A stretch of 12,777 nt of DNA, taken from positions 1 through 12,777 of the forward strand of contig JALUWH010000128.1 of NCBI GenBank assembly GCA_027019685.1, in the 5' to 3' direction. Positions 1-6,737 of this stretch are shown here, piece after piece. Under the pieces are notes generated by a model that saw only the letters and a list, made by a program, of their open reading frames with translations, was not told the origin of the DNA and made no database searches. The stretch comes from Ghiorsea sp. (GTDB taxonomy: Bacteria > Pseudomonadota > Zetaproteobacteria > Mariprofundales > Mariprofundaceae). Position 1 is the first letter of the stretch, and each line of letters begins with the position of its first letter. Position numbers and translations under genes: made by a program.

Positions 1-139
1 CAAAGGTGTTGTTGTGATTGGTGAAGCATTATACCCCAACAGTGATGAAACAGCCCAATCATTTACCGTGCGCATCCAGCAAGCTATGGATACAAACCAA
101 ACCACTGCTGATCATTATTTCAACCCAACTTCAACTTAA
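1..139 (+). CDS. C-terminal fragment of an unidentified protein
   Basis: An open frame enters from the left edge (first whole codon at base 2) and ends at a TAA at 137-139, giving about 45 residues. The fragment starts with a hydrophobic stretch (KGVVVIGEALYPNSDE) and ends in a polar tail (DHYFNPTST). I do not recognise the family. The GExLY pattern near the start is faintly like the C-terminus of metal-binding ABC transporter solute receptors, but too little is present to claim this. The gene converges with the bicupin gene, with 17 bases between the two stop codons and no clear terminator hairpin. Codon use resembles that of its neighbours. Confidence 0.55.
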   Translation, partial: KGVVVIGEALYPNSDETAQSFTVRIQQAMDTNQTTADHYFNPTST

Positions 140-156
140 CTAGCACTTCCTTAATG

Positions 157-1056
157 TTAATGCACAAACTGAATATCTAAGGTTCGCATATAAGTATGCA
201 AGCCTGCATCTTGTACAGGAAATACATAGGCATCGGTATCCGATTCATTATGATGCGAATGCCACCAGCCTGGAGGAGTGACAAACACTGTATTTTTCTC
301 CCACATCGCTTTCACAGGATTAATAATCTTACCATCAGCATCCACTTTCTTGCCAATCAAGGTATAAGTATTTTCACCCGCAGATACTGCCAAATCCAAA
401 GCCACCGATTGATGGCGATGCGGCTTTTGCATTTGTTGTTTAGGCAGTAAATTAAACAATGTCCACATGGTGTGGGTCACTGTTTTACTTTTAGCGCTGG
501 CATGGTTGCCTAAGATAATGCCCACACGATTGCGATTTTCTTTCATTGCCACTTCACGAATACGTTCAACTTCATCTAGCATATATTTTTTACTGTAAAA
601 TGCTGGTTTAAACATCGCTTTATTGGGCACAACACCCATATGTTCAAGCAATGGGCCATCATGCGTCCAGTACAAAGCACTATCTTCGTCAGCAAAGTGG
701 GTTACGCCTTTATTACACGGCAAGGTAAACGAATCTCCTTCTTGCCACTTGATGGTACCTGTTTCAGTTTCCGTATAACCTGAGCCACGCATGACAAAAA
801 ATATTTCAGATGTCGCTTCAACATGGGTATGAATATTTTCACTCGGATTGATGCGAATGTAATTGGCAAGCAAGTTCGGGGATGTTGCCAAATACGGTGT
901 TTCCAACTCTTTGGATAAATCCAAAGCAATCACGCGGGTTTCACCATGTTCATGCAACGATGCAGGAAATGGCTGAATCGGCACTTCTTTTAAATCAGGT
1001 GTAGCTGCCGAGGAGTATTCCCAACTAATAACTTCTTGCGCCCATGTTTCATTCAT
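157..1056 (-). CDS. Double-cupin (bicupin) protein, gentisate 1,2-dioxygenase-like
   Basis: This 299-residue protein carries two cupin barrels. The first has His76-x-His78, Glu84 and, after a GDSFTLP turn, His120. The second has His213-x-His215 in a HRHQS context and a PPGWWHSHH segment with His266 and His268, followed by a C-terminal LDIQ. HRHxQS-like, WHxH and LDIP-like segments are typical of the gentisate / 1-hydroxy-2-naphthoate ring-cleaving dioxygenase group, which uses a His-ligated Fe(II). Both barrels here keep metal-type histidines, so a mononuclear metal oxygenase is likely. The substrate is unknown, and no aromatic-degradation gene is nearby. The start is the ATG at 1056, with GAGG six bases upstream. 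It lies 71 bases downstream of mutL on the same strand, so it may be read from mutL or from its own weak promoter. Confidence 0.75.
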   Translation of the reverse strand: MNETWAQEVISWEYSSAATPDLKEVPIQPFPASLHEHGETRVIALDLSKELETPYLATSPNLLANYIRINPSENIHTHVEATSEIFFVMRGSGYTETETGTIKWQEGDSFTLPCNKGVTHFADEDSALYWTHDGPLLEHMGVVPNKAMFKPAFYSKKYMLDEVERIREVAMKENRNRVGIILGNHASAKSKTVTHTMWTLFNLLPKQQMQKPHRHQSVALDLAVSAGENTYTLIGKKVDADGKIINPVKAMWEKNTVFVTPPGWWHSHHNESDTDAYVFPVQDAGLHTYMRTLDIQFVH

Positions 1057-1127
1057 ATCTTGCCTCGCTTAACCCAAAATCATGGCGCATACTGAGGTTT
1101 GATTGAAACAACTCAACTAAGTTTTTC

Positions 1128-2930
1128 TTATTCTTTTCTACCAAAAAGCTTATCCAAGTCATACAAAGATAAACGTACATAGGTTGGTCTGCCATGATTG
1201 CATTGTGCAATATTGGGTGTTTTCTCCATTTCTCGCAGTAGATTGACTTGTTCTTCATGACGCAGTGTACGCCCTGCTTTAATCGAACCCTTACAAGCGC
1301 GGTTACCCAGCCAACGCTCTAAAATTCGACCTAAACCTGTATGCCCAGCCTCTGCTTTCATGCCCAACAACATACAAGACTCAATCAACTCTGCGACAAG
1401 CTCCACAGGCGGTTCTTTGCTTAACATGGCAGGAATACTTTGAATCAACACCGTTTGTTCATCTTTGATGGATAAAGATACGGCAAAATCTTGCAAAACA
1501 TTTGGGTTGTCTTGCACCCATGCCATCCTTTCGCCATCTAAAAGTAAGGGTTCAGGTGTGAGCAACATTTGCGCTACTACTTTGCCACCTGATAATTGTG
1601 CTTTCAGCTTTTCAAAGGTCATGCGTTCATGCGCTGCATGTTGATCGACCAAAATAATACCATCATCGGTTTGAGCCAATACATAACATTGGTGAATTTG
1701 TGCTAAAGGTTGCCCCAAATCCAAAACATCTTCGGCTGTATACTGTGGATTGCCTTGAGCGGAAAACAATAGTCTTTGTACATCCTGCGGCACTTGCCTT
1801 GAGGCTTGTGTGCGGTAGTTCGCTGTGGATTCTGAGACAAAACGTGGCATGGAGCTATGTGCTACAGGGAGCGGTGTTGTATATGATGATTGCATGGCAT
1901 GTAATGCTTTATCTGTTGTCGTGCTTGCCACAGTTTGCCCCATGCGCTCAATACCAGCCCGTACACAACCCACAATAGCAGCAAAAACAGTTTGCGGTGA
2001 TTTAAAGCGAACTTCTCGCTTGGCAGGGTGCACATTGACATCCACAGCCGCAGGGTCGATTTCCAAACGAATCACAGCCACAGGGTAACGGTCATGAAAC
2101 ATCACATCCCTATAACCTGCTCTTAAGGCTGCAATCAATTGTTTATCACGAATCACCCGCCCGTTCACCAAAAACAACATACGTGTACTGTCGCGGTGAT
2201 GAAATGTTGCTAACCCCAAATAACCCGTGACTTGCATACCTTCATGCTCCAAGGTCTGCGGCAAGAAATTATCTGCAAAATCATTGGGCATAATGGCAAG
2301 CACTCTTGCTTCTTCACTTTGCACCATAAAATCAAAACGTTTACGCCCATCAAGCTCTAAAGACATAGCAACATTGGGGTGTGCCAATGCTAACCCTTTG
2401 AATACTTCGACAATGGCTGCTTCTTCTGTTTTATCGGTGCGCATAAATTGCAAACGTGCAGGTGTATTTAAAAATAAGTCCAAAATTTCAATTTTTGTGC
2501 CTTTACGTTTGGCTGCAGGTCGCATTTGTGTGTTCAAACCACCATCCACACGCACTTCCACACCCTCTTGGCTGCCTTTGCTGCATGTGGTCATGCGAAA
2601 GCGTGATACCGAAGCGATTGAAGGCAACGCTTCGCCCCTAAAACCATGCGAAGCAATGCGGTGTAAGTCTTCAGATGATTCAATTTTACTGGTGGCGTGC
2701 CGCTGTAGTGCAAGCTCCGCATCGGCTGGCGACATACCCATACCATCATCTTCAACTTCAATACGTTTTTTCCCAGCTTGTTCTATACGCACCACAATAC
2801 GCTTCGCACCTGCATCCACGCTGTTTTCCATCAACTCTTTCACTGCTGACGCAGGGCGCTCTACCACCTCACCTGCAGCAATTTGGTTGGCAACTTGTGG
2901 TGGTAAAATATGAATAAAAGACTGGCTCAT
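1128..2930 (-). CDS. mutL: DNA mismatch repair protein MutL (endonuclease type)
   Basis: MutL couples mismatch recognition by MutS to strand incision and excision. The 600-residue protein has a GHKL ATPase domain in residues 1 to about 330: the ELMENSVDAGA box (Glu32 general base, Asn36 for Mg), DDGMGM at 61-66, ATSKI at 79-83 and GFRGEAL at 96-102. A variable linker spans about 335-400. The C-terminal dimerisation domain carries the full metal-endonuclease set: DQHA(x)2E(x)4E at 429-440, ACK at 545-547, CNHGRP at 577-582 and FGR at 596-598. A QMLLTP sequence at 454-459 matches the beta-clamp-binding motif. E. coli MutL lacks these nuclease motifs, so this organism probably uses MutH-independent repair. 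The start is the ATG at 2930, with AGGG about eight bases upstream. It is divergent from the DUF4389 gene across a 79-base gap. Confidence 0.97.
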   Translation of the reverse strand: MSQSFIHILPPQVANQIAAGEVVERPASAVKELMENSVDAGAKRIVVRIEQAGKKRIEVEDDGMGMSPADAELALQRHATSKIESSEDLHRIASHGFRGEALPSIASVSRFRMTTCSKGSQEGVEVRVDGGLNTQMRPAAKRKGTKIEILDLFLNTPARLQFMRTDKTEEAAIVEVFKGLALAHPNVAMSLELDGRKRFDFMVQSEEARVLAIMPNDFADNFLPQTLEHEGMQVTGYLGLATFHHRDSTRMLFLVNGRVIRDKQLIAALRAGYRDVMFHDRYPVAVIRLEIDPAAVDVNVHPAKREVRFKSPQTVFAAIVGCVRAGIERMGQTVASTTTDKALHAMQSSYTTPLPVAHSSMPRFVSESTANYRTQASRQVPQDVQRLLFSAQGNPQYTAEDVLDLGQPLAQIHQCYVLAQTDDGIILVDQHAAHERMTFEKLKAQLSGGKVVAQMLLTPEPLLLDGERMAWVQDNPNVLQDFAVSLSIKDEQTVLIQSIPAMLSKEPPVELVAELIESCMLLGMKAEAGHTGLGRILERWLGNRACKGSIKAGRTLRHEEQVNLLREMEKTPNIAQCNHGRPTYVRLSLYDLDKLFGRKE

Positions 2931-2993
2931 GCAACAACCCTAGCCAACTCTTTGCTTTAATCCAAAAATAACTTAAACTTGTTCTTGTTGCAT
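2929..2993. repeat. 9-bp perfect inverted repeat across the divergent mutL / DUF4389 intergenic region
   Basis: ATGCAACAA at 2929-2937 is mirrored exactly by TTGTTGCAT at 2985-2993, with 47 bases between the arms. The left arm includes part of the mutL start codon. The right arm lies just upstream of the Shine-Dalgarno site of the DUF4389 gene. The arms flank the only region that can hold promoters for both genes, so paired operator half-sites are possible. Chance is also possible. No strong sigma-70 promoter is visible in the interval; the best is a weak TTGCTT (2952) and TAAACT (2974) pair facing right. Confidence 0.4.
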
Positions 2994-2999
2994 AGAATT

Positions 3000-3004
3000 G
3001 GAGG
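3000..3004 (+). promoter_or_regulatory. Shine-Dalgarno site fixing the start of the DUF4389 gene
   Basis: GGAGG sits five bases before the ATG at 3010. An in-frame TTG at 2998 overlaps this site and would have no ribosome binding site of its own, so translation should begin at 3010. Confidence 0.8.
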
Positions 3005-3009
3005 CTGCC

Positions 3010-3510
3010 ATGAGTGAAGAAAACAAAGCGTTTGATATGAATACTATCGTCAAAGATAAAAGTATTTGGGTTCGCCTGCTTTATATGCTGCTATTTGCTT
3101 TCCTCTATTCTGCGGCTGAATTTGTTATTTTAGCTGTGGTTATCTATCAATTCTTACATGTGCTACTGACGGGTGGTGATAAAGATGAGCGGGTAAAAAA
3201 CCTTGGCTCTCAGCTTTCAGTATATGTATATCAAATCTTACAATTCCAAACTTTTAATACCGAAGACAAACCTTTTCCTATGGCAGACTGGCCAGAAGCT
3301 AAAAAGCTAAGCCAAGCAGAAGACAAACCCAAAGCAGCCCCGCGCAAACGCACAACCACAAGAAAAACACCTGCAAAAAAGGCAACTACTAAAAAAACTA
3401 CAATCAAACGTACATCTACAGCTAAAAAAACTGACTCTAAAGTTGATGAAGCAACGAAGGAAGCCTCGCAATCTGAAGATAAACCTTCTGAAAACAAAGC
3501 TTCTGAGTAA
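3010..3510 (+). CDS. DUF4389 membrane protein with histone H1-like basic tail
   Basis: This 166-residue protein begins with a short cytoplasmic leader and then a hydrophobic region at about residues 21-54, long enough for one long or two short membrane helices. A LLTGGDKDERVKNLG segment and an amphipathic stretch to about residue 95 follow. This layout, including a tryptophan-ended (MADWP) segment, matches the DUF4389 family of proteobacteria, whose function is unknown. After residue 110 the protein becomes low-complexity: Lys/Arg/Thr/Ala-rich with RKR and PAKKA-like units to about 140, then acidic and Ser/Glu-rich to the end. The tail resembles histone H1 or AlgP/PhaF C-termini and could bind nucleic acid or another polyanion; that is inference. 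The start is the ATG after GGAGG. The DTW gene follows 28 bases downstream, probably in the same transcript. Confidence 0.8.
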   Translation: MSEENKAFDMNTIVKDKSIWVRLLYMLLFAFLYSAAEFVILAVVIYQFLHVLLTGGDKDERVKNLGSQLSVYVYQILQFQTFNTEDKPFPMADWPEAKKLSQAEDKPKAAPRKRTTTRKTPAKKATTKKTTIKRTSTAKKTDSKVDEATKEASQSEDKPSENKASE

Positions 3511-3524
3511 TACAGCACTTATAT

Positions 3525-3539
3525 AACGCACTACGCGTT
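3525..3539 (+). other. Small hairpin overlapping the TTG start of the DTW gene
   Basis: AACGC (3525-3529) can pair with GCGTT (3535-3539) around a five-base loop. The hairpin occupies the place where a Shine-Dalgarno sequence would be expected and touches the TTG start codon at 3539. It has no following T-run, so it is not an intrinsic terminator. It may limit initiation or have no function. Confidence 0.35.
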
Positions 3540-4009
3540 TGAACATTTATCTTCTCACGCATAGCCGCGAGCTAGGACGAAAAACCAATACAGGCGGATT
3601 GGTCAAACAAATTCTAGGTAAACAATGTTCCATCTTTGAGTGGCAACGTAAACAGCCTAACGAAGAGCTTTTGCAACATATTCAAGATGAAAATGTTGCG
3701 TTGCTTTATCCACATGCTGACAACCAAGTGCTTGCTACACAGAACAACCCATTTGATAGTTATATTTTGATTGATGCCACATGGCAGGAAGCACAAAAAA
3801 TGTATAATCATAGCCCTTACTTGCATGAGTTGCCTAAGGTATCGTTAAAACCAAGTTCGCCTTCAATTTATAGCTTGCGCCGAAATCAAAAAGAAACAGG
3901 CTTATGTACTGCAGAATGCGTTTCTGTTTTATTAAACTTATCTGGCCATACGAAACAAGCCAATATACTTGATGAAAAACTCATAAGTCATATCAAAAGC
4001 TTACACTAA
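3539..4009 (+). CDS. DTW-domain tRNA-uridine aminocarboxypropyltransferase (short form)
   Basis: The 156-residue protein belongs to the DTW family (E. coli YfiP/TapT), which transfers the 3-amino-3-carboxypropyl group of S-adenosylmethionine to a tRNA uridine to make acp3U. Visible signatures are the N-terminal YLLTHSRELGRKTNTGGLV block, LLYPHAD at 55-61, the signature DATW at 79-82 (family DxTW), and SLRRNQKETGLCTAEC at 112-127. The N-terminal cysteine (zinc) module of many relatives is absent: the frame has a stop at 3524-3526, only four codons before the start. The only plausible start is the TTG at 3539, with no Shine-Dalgarno site and a hairpin upstream, so initiation may depend on coupling to the DUF4389 gene 28 bases before. 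It converges with the HCCA-isomerase-like gene. Confidence 0.85.
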   Translation: MNIYLLTHSRELGRKTNTGGLVKQILGKQCSIFEWQRKQPNEELLQHIQDENVALLYPHADNQVLATQNNPFDSYILIDATWQEAQKMYNHSPYLHELPKVSLKPSSPSIYSLRRNQKETGLCTAECVSVLLNLSGHTKQANILDEKLISHIKSLH

Positions 4010-4011
4010 GA

Positions 4012-4596
4012 CTATTGGCAAGCCCTACTAAGAAAATCCATTCTATCCACGCCAAAGAATAATTGTGGGCGAACATCACCATGCAAAACAAACGTTGGCA
4101 CACCAAAAGCCCCTGCTTTTAATGCTTGCTGTGTTGTTTCATCCAATTCCTGCTTGGCTTGCTCATGCGCAATGTGTCGCCAAGCTTGCGGCAGTTGCTT
4201 TTGTGCGAAAATATCATCCAACCAATGTTCGCTACGTATATCTACATCACCCGACCAAATGGCTTCAAATATGGCTTTACAAAAACAAACTCTATCATTC
4301 CCTTGCAATGCCCAAGCGATATACATCGCAGGGCGGCTATCAAAAGTCCCTGGTCGAATCATTTTAAAGGGAACATCCAAATACTCAGCCCAACGCTTTA
4401 AATCACGTAAAGAATACAAAGCTTTATTTTTAATCGTCGCAGGCGGTGTATTACCTGAAAGTTTGATAAGTTTAGGTAGGTTAACAGGTATCCAATTGAC
4501 CTGAACATCATGCTCAGCCACGAACTTATCCATTTTTGTTACCGCTAAATAAGTATAGGGGCTAATAAAATCGAAATAAAAATCAATAGTTTTCAT
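4012..4596 (-). CDS. DsbA-fold oxidoreductase, 2-hydroxychromene-2-carboxylate isomerase family
   Basis: The 194 residues match the usual length and pattern of the HCCA isomerase / kappa-class glutathione transferase group of the thioredoxin fold. Residues 5-16 (DFYFDFISPYTY) contain the Ser12 that replaces the redox cysteine and normally activates glutathione. NTPPA (49-53) and the DLKRWAEYLDVPF segment are typical, and GAFGVPTF (162-169) supplies the cis-proline loop. NahD-type members isomerise 2-hydroxychromene-2-carboxylate in naphthalene catabolism, but no such pathway is seen here, so the substrate is open. It is the last gene of the prfC transcript: ATG at 4596, four bases after the GNAT stop, with AGG close upstream. 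Its stop lies 2 bases from that of the convergent DTW gene. Confidence 0.87.
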   Translation of the reverse strand: MKTIDFYFDFISPYTYLAVTKMDKFVAEHDVQVNWIPVNLPKLIKLSGNTPPATIKNKALYSLRDLKRWAEYLDVPFKMIRPGTFDSRPAMYIAWALQGNDRVCFCKAIFEAIWSGDVDIRSEHWLDDIFAQKQLPQAWRHIAHEQAKQELDETTQQALKAGAFGVPTFVLHGDVRPQLFFGVDRMDFLSRACQ

Positions 4597-4600
4597 AAGC

Positions 4601-5044
4601 CTAGCTTACGGGATATGTATAAAAATACCACTCACTTTTAGCTGCGCCCATACTGTCATATAATGCTTGCGCTTGTTTATTATTGGGTGCTGTGAGCCAA
4701 TGCAAACGCGCTGCACCTTGGGCTTTGGCATACTCTGCTGCATGTTTGATTAAGCTTTTAGCCATGCCTTGCCCACGATAATCAGGCATGGTGTATAAAT
4801 CATTTAATACGGCAACTTTGGCTGTGATGCTTGTGGTATAAGAGAAATAAACCGTAGCAAAAGCAACAGCTTTCCCCTCTTTTCGATATAAGAATAAACA
4901 ACCTTTATCACTTCCCTCACCAAACTGGCTGAAAAAGGTTTTATTCCTTGCATCATCAATATCAGCCACATGATAAAATTCTAAGTACGCGCGCACCAAG
5001 GGCAACAGCTCATCCAAATTCTTTTCAGAGACTGCTTCAATCAT
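4601..5044 (-). CDS. GNAT-family N-acetyltransferase
   Basis: This single-domain GNAT protein of 147 residues transfers an acetyl group from acetyl-CoA to an unknown amine. The core is recognisable: beta-strand 4 as VLNDLYTMPDYRG (79-91), the acetyl-CoA pyrophosphate loop RGQGMA (90-95) followed by the helix KSLIKHAAEYA, then HWLTAP and NNKQAQALYDSMGA (121-134), the usual C-terminal acceptor-side motif. The ATG at 5044 is two bases after the prfC stop and has only a weak Shine-Dalgarno site, so translation probably depends on ribosomes finishing prfC. The tight spacing to prfC and to the downstream HCCA-like gene makes a three-gene operon. Acceptor identity cannot be read from the sequence. 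Confidence 0.9.
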   Translation of the reverse strand: MIEAVSEKNLDELLPLVRAYLEFYHVADIDDARNKTFFSQFGEGSDKGCLFLYRKEGKAVAFATVYFSYTTSITAKVAVLNDLYTMPDYRGQGMAKSLIKHAAEYAKAQGAARLHWLTAPNNKQAQALYDSMGAAKSEWYFYTYPVS

Positions 5045-5046
5045 TG

Positions 5047-6633
5047 CTATATCTGTTCTCTTGTCTTATGAAACTCAATTTCAGGATGCTGCTCTTCGGT
5101 GTAGCTTAGCTTCCATGCTGATGGTGCAAGGTAAGTTAAGAAACCATCGCCATCTTCTGCCAAGTTGGCATCAAATAGCTTTTTGAAGGCTGCAAGTTTC
5201 TTTTCATCATCACATGTAATCCAGCGTGCCACCTGAAAATCTGTACCTACATAATCAGCATCCACTTTATATTCAGCTTTAAGACGCTCCACAGTGACTT
5301 CAAATTGAAGCACACCCACCGCACCCAAAATATAATCACCGCCTAAAAATGTGCGGAATACTTGCACAGCCCCTTCTTCAGAAAGCTGAATCAAACCTTT
5401 ATGCAGTTGCTTGCGTTTAAGCGGGTCATTCAAACGAATACGGCGAAACATTTCAGGCGCAAAGTTGGGTACACCTGTAAATTTCAGTGGTTCTTTGCTG
5501 GTAAAAGTATCACCAATACGAATCGTGCCATGGTTATGAATGCCAATAATATCGCCAGCATACGCTTCTTCGACATGCGCTCTATCTTGCGCCATAAATA
5601 TCGTGGCATTGGGTACTTTAATATCTTTGCCCAACCGATGATGGCGAACAGTCATACCCTTGGTGAATTTGCCTGAACACATGCGGAAAAATGCAATTCT
5701 ATCCCTGTGTTGCGGATCCATATTGGCTTGAATTTTAAAACAGAATGCTGAGAAATCTTTTTCCGTAGGCTCAACCACACGTTCAACAGCTTCACGCCCT
5801 GCGGGGTGTGGTGCAAACTCAACAAAAGCATTTAATAACTCACGCACCCCAAAGTTATTAATGGCAGAGCCAAAAAATACAGGTGTTTGTGAACCTTTAA
5901 GGAACTCATCCAAATCAAAAGGATTCGCAGCACCTTCAAGTAACTCGATTTCCTCTCTTAATTCATCGGCCTGTGAGCCCAATAATTCATCCAATTTTGG
6001 GTCACTTAAATCATCAATAGCAATGGCATCAGCCACATCTTCAGAGCCCGCCAAAAACAAGTGAAGCTCTTTTTTGTACAGGTTATATACACCCTTAAAG
6101 GCTTTGCCCATGCCAATCGGCCATGAAAGTGGTGCACACTCAATTTGTAATTTTTCTTCAATATCTGCCAATAAGTCTAAAGGCTCAAGACCTTCCCTAT
6201 CCAACTTGTTAATAAAAGTAATAATCGGCGTATTACGCATACGGCAAACTTCCATCAGCTTTAGCGTCTGCCCTTCCACACCTTTACCCGAATCAATCAC
6301 CATCATGGCAGAGTCCACCGCGGTAAGCACACGATAAGTATCTTCTGAGAAATCTTGGTGACCAGGCGTGTCTAATAAGTTAATTTCATATTCCGAGCCC
6401 CCCACAGCATAATTAAACTTCATCACCGATGAAGCCACAGAAATACCACGGTCCTGCTCAATTTTCATCCAATCAGATGTCGCATGTCTATCCGTTTTGC
6501 GCGATTTAACTGCACCCGCCATTTGAATTGCGCCACCAAAGAGTAGCAACTTTTCAGTTAGCGTAGTTTTACCTGCATCAGGATGTGAAATAATGCCAAA
6601 TGTACGGCGTTTTTCGATTTCTTCTTCAAACAT
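5047..6633 (-). CDS. prfC: Peptide chain release factor 3 (RF3)
   Basis: RF3 is the translational GTPase that recycles RF1/RF2 after peptide release. From the ATG at 6633 the protein has 528 residues, essentially the same as E. coli PrfC (529). GTPase motifs are clear: G1 SHPDAGKTT (16-24), G2 region RGISVASS (62-69), G3 DTPGHQDF (88-95) and G4 NKLD (142-145). The RF3-specific sequences RKTDRHATSDWMKIEQDRG and FRRIRLNDPLKRKQLHKG are present. An in-frame TTG at 6660 is rejected as the start because it lies upstream of the predicted transcription start; GGGG five bases before the ATG acts as the ribosome site. It is the first gene of an operon with the GNAT and HCCA-like genes. Confidence 0.97.
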   Translation of the reverse strand: MFEEEIEKRRTFGIISHPDAGKTTLTEKLLLFGGAIQMAGAVKSRKTDRHATSDWMKIEQDRGISVASSVMKFNYAVGGSEYEINLLDTPGHQDFSEDTYRVLTAVDSAMMVIDSGKGVEGQTLKLMEVCRMRNTPIITFINKLDREGLEPLDLLADIEEKLQIECAPLSWPIGMGKAFKGVYNLYKKELHLFLAGSEDVADAIAIDDLSDPKLDELLGSQADELREEIELLEGAANPFDLDEFLKGSQTPVFFGSAINNFGVRELLNAFVEFAPHPAGREAVERVVEPTEKDFSAFCFKIQANMDPQHRDRIAFFRMCSGKFTKGMTVRHHRLGKDIKVPNATIFMAQDRAHVEEAYAGDIIGIHNHGTIRIGDTFTSKEPLKFTGVPNFAPEMFRRIRLNDPLKRKQLHKGLIQLSEEGAVQVFRTFLGGDYILGAVGVLQFEVTVERLKAEYKVDADYVGTDFQVARWITCDDEKKLAAFKKLFDANLAEDGDGFLTYLAPSAWKLSYTEEQHPEIEFHKTREQI

Positions 6634-6660
6634 GGTGACCCCAAAAATAATTAAGGGCAA

Positions 6661-6669
6661 AGTATAACA
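6661..6669 (-). promoter_or_regulatory. Extended -10 promoter candidate for prfC
   Basis: On the minus strand TGTTATACT gives a TGn extended -10 followed by TATACT (five of six consensus bases). No good -35 lies 16-18 bases upstream, as is common with extended -10 promoters. Transcription would start near 6654, leaving a leader of about 20 bases before the prfC ATG. The gap 6634-6737 is the only clear break on this strand between the lptF cluster and prfC. Confidence 0.45.
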
Positions 6670-6737
6670 ACAAATCTATTTTGAGCAGTGAATTATTTAA
6701 TGCTTTAACATAAACGGTACAATTTATGGGAAACCAA

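Noticed and set aside
140..156. Terminator between the left-edge gene and the bicupin gene
   Set aside because: Only a loose TTAAC/GTTAA pairing is visible around the short gap, too weak to call.
1057..1127. Separate promoter for the bicupin gene
   Set aside because: A TTGAGT-like -35 can be found on the minus strand but no convincing -10 at proper spacing; the evidence is too weak to list.
2227..2913. Long plus-strand open frame antisense to mutL
   Set aside because: It lies opposite the strongly conserved MutL ATPase domain, has a Ser/Cys-rich composition typical of a reverse-frame shadow and no ribosome site or family resemblance.
2998..3009. TTG start for the DUF4389 gene
   Set aside because: The codon overlaps the GGAGG ribosome site, which is correctly spaced for the ATG at 3010.
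3231..3546. Minus-strand open frames opposite the DUF4389 tail
   Set aside because: Their Val/Phe/Cys-rich runs are the mirror of the A-rich Lys/Thr codons of the real tail; no start signals support them.
6634..6660. Upstream TTG start for prfC adding nine residues
   Set aside because: The codon sits before the predicted transcription start of the extended -10 promoter, and the ATG at 6633 gives the normal RF3 N-terminus and length.
6709..6728. CATAAA / TTTATG hairpin downstream of lptF as an intrinsic terminator
   Set aside because: The stem is only six AT-rich pairs with an eight-base loop and no T-run on the minus strand.
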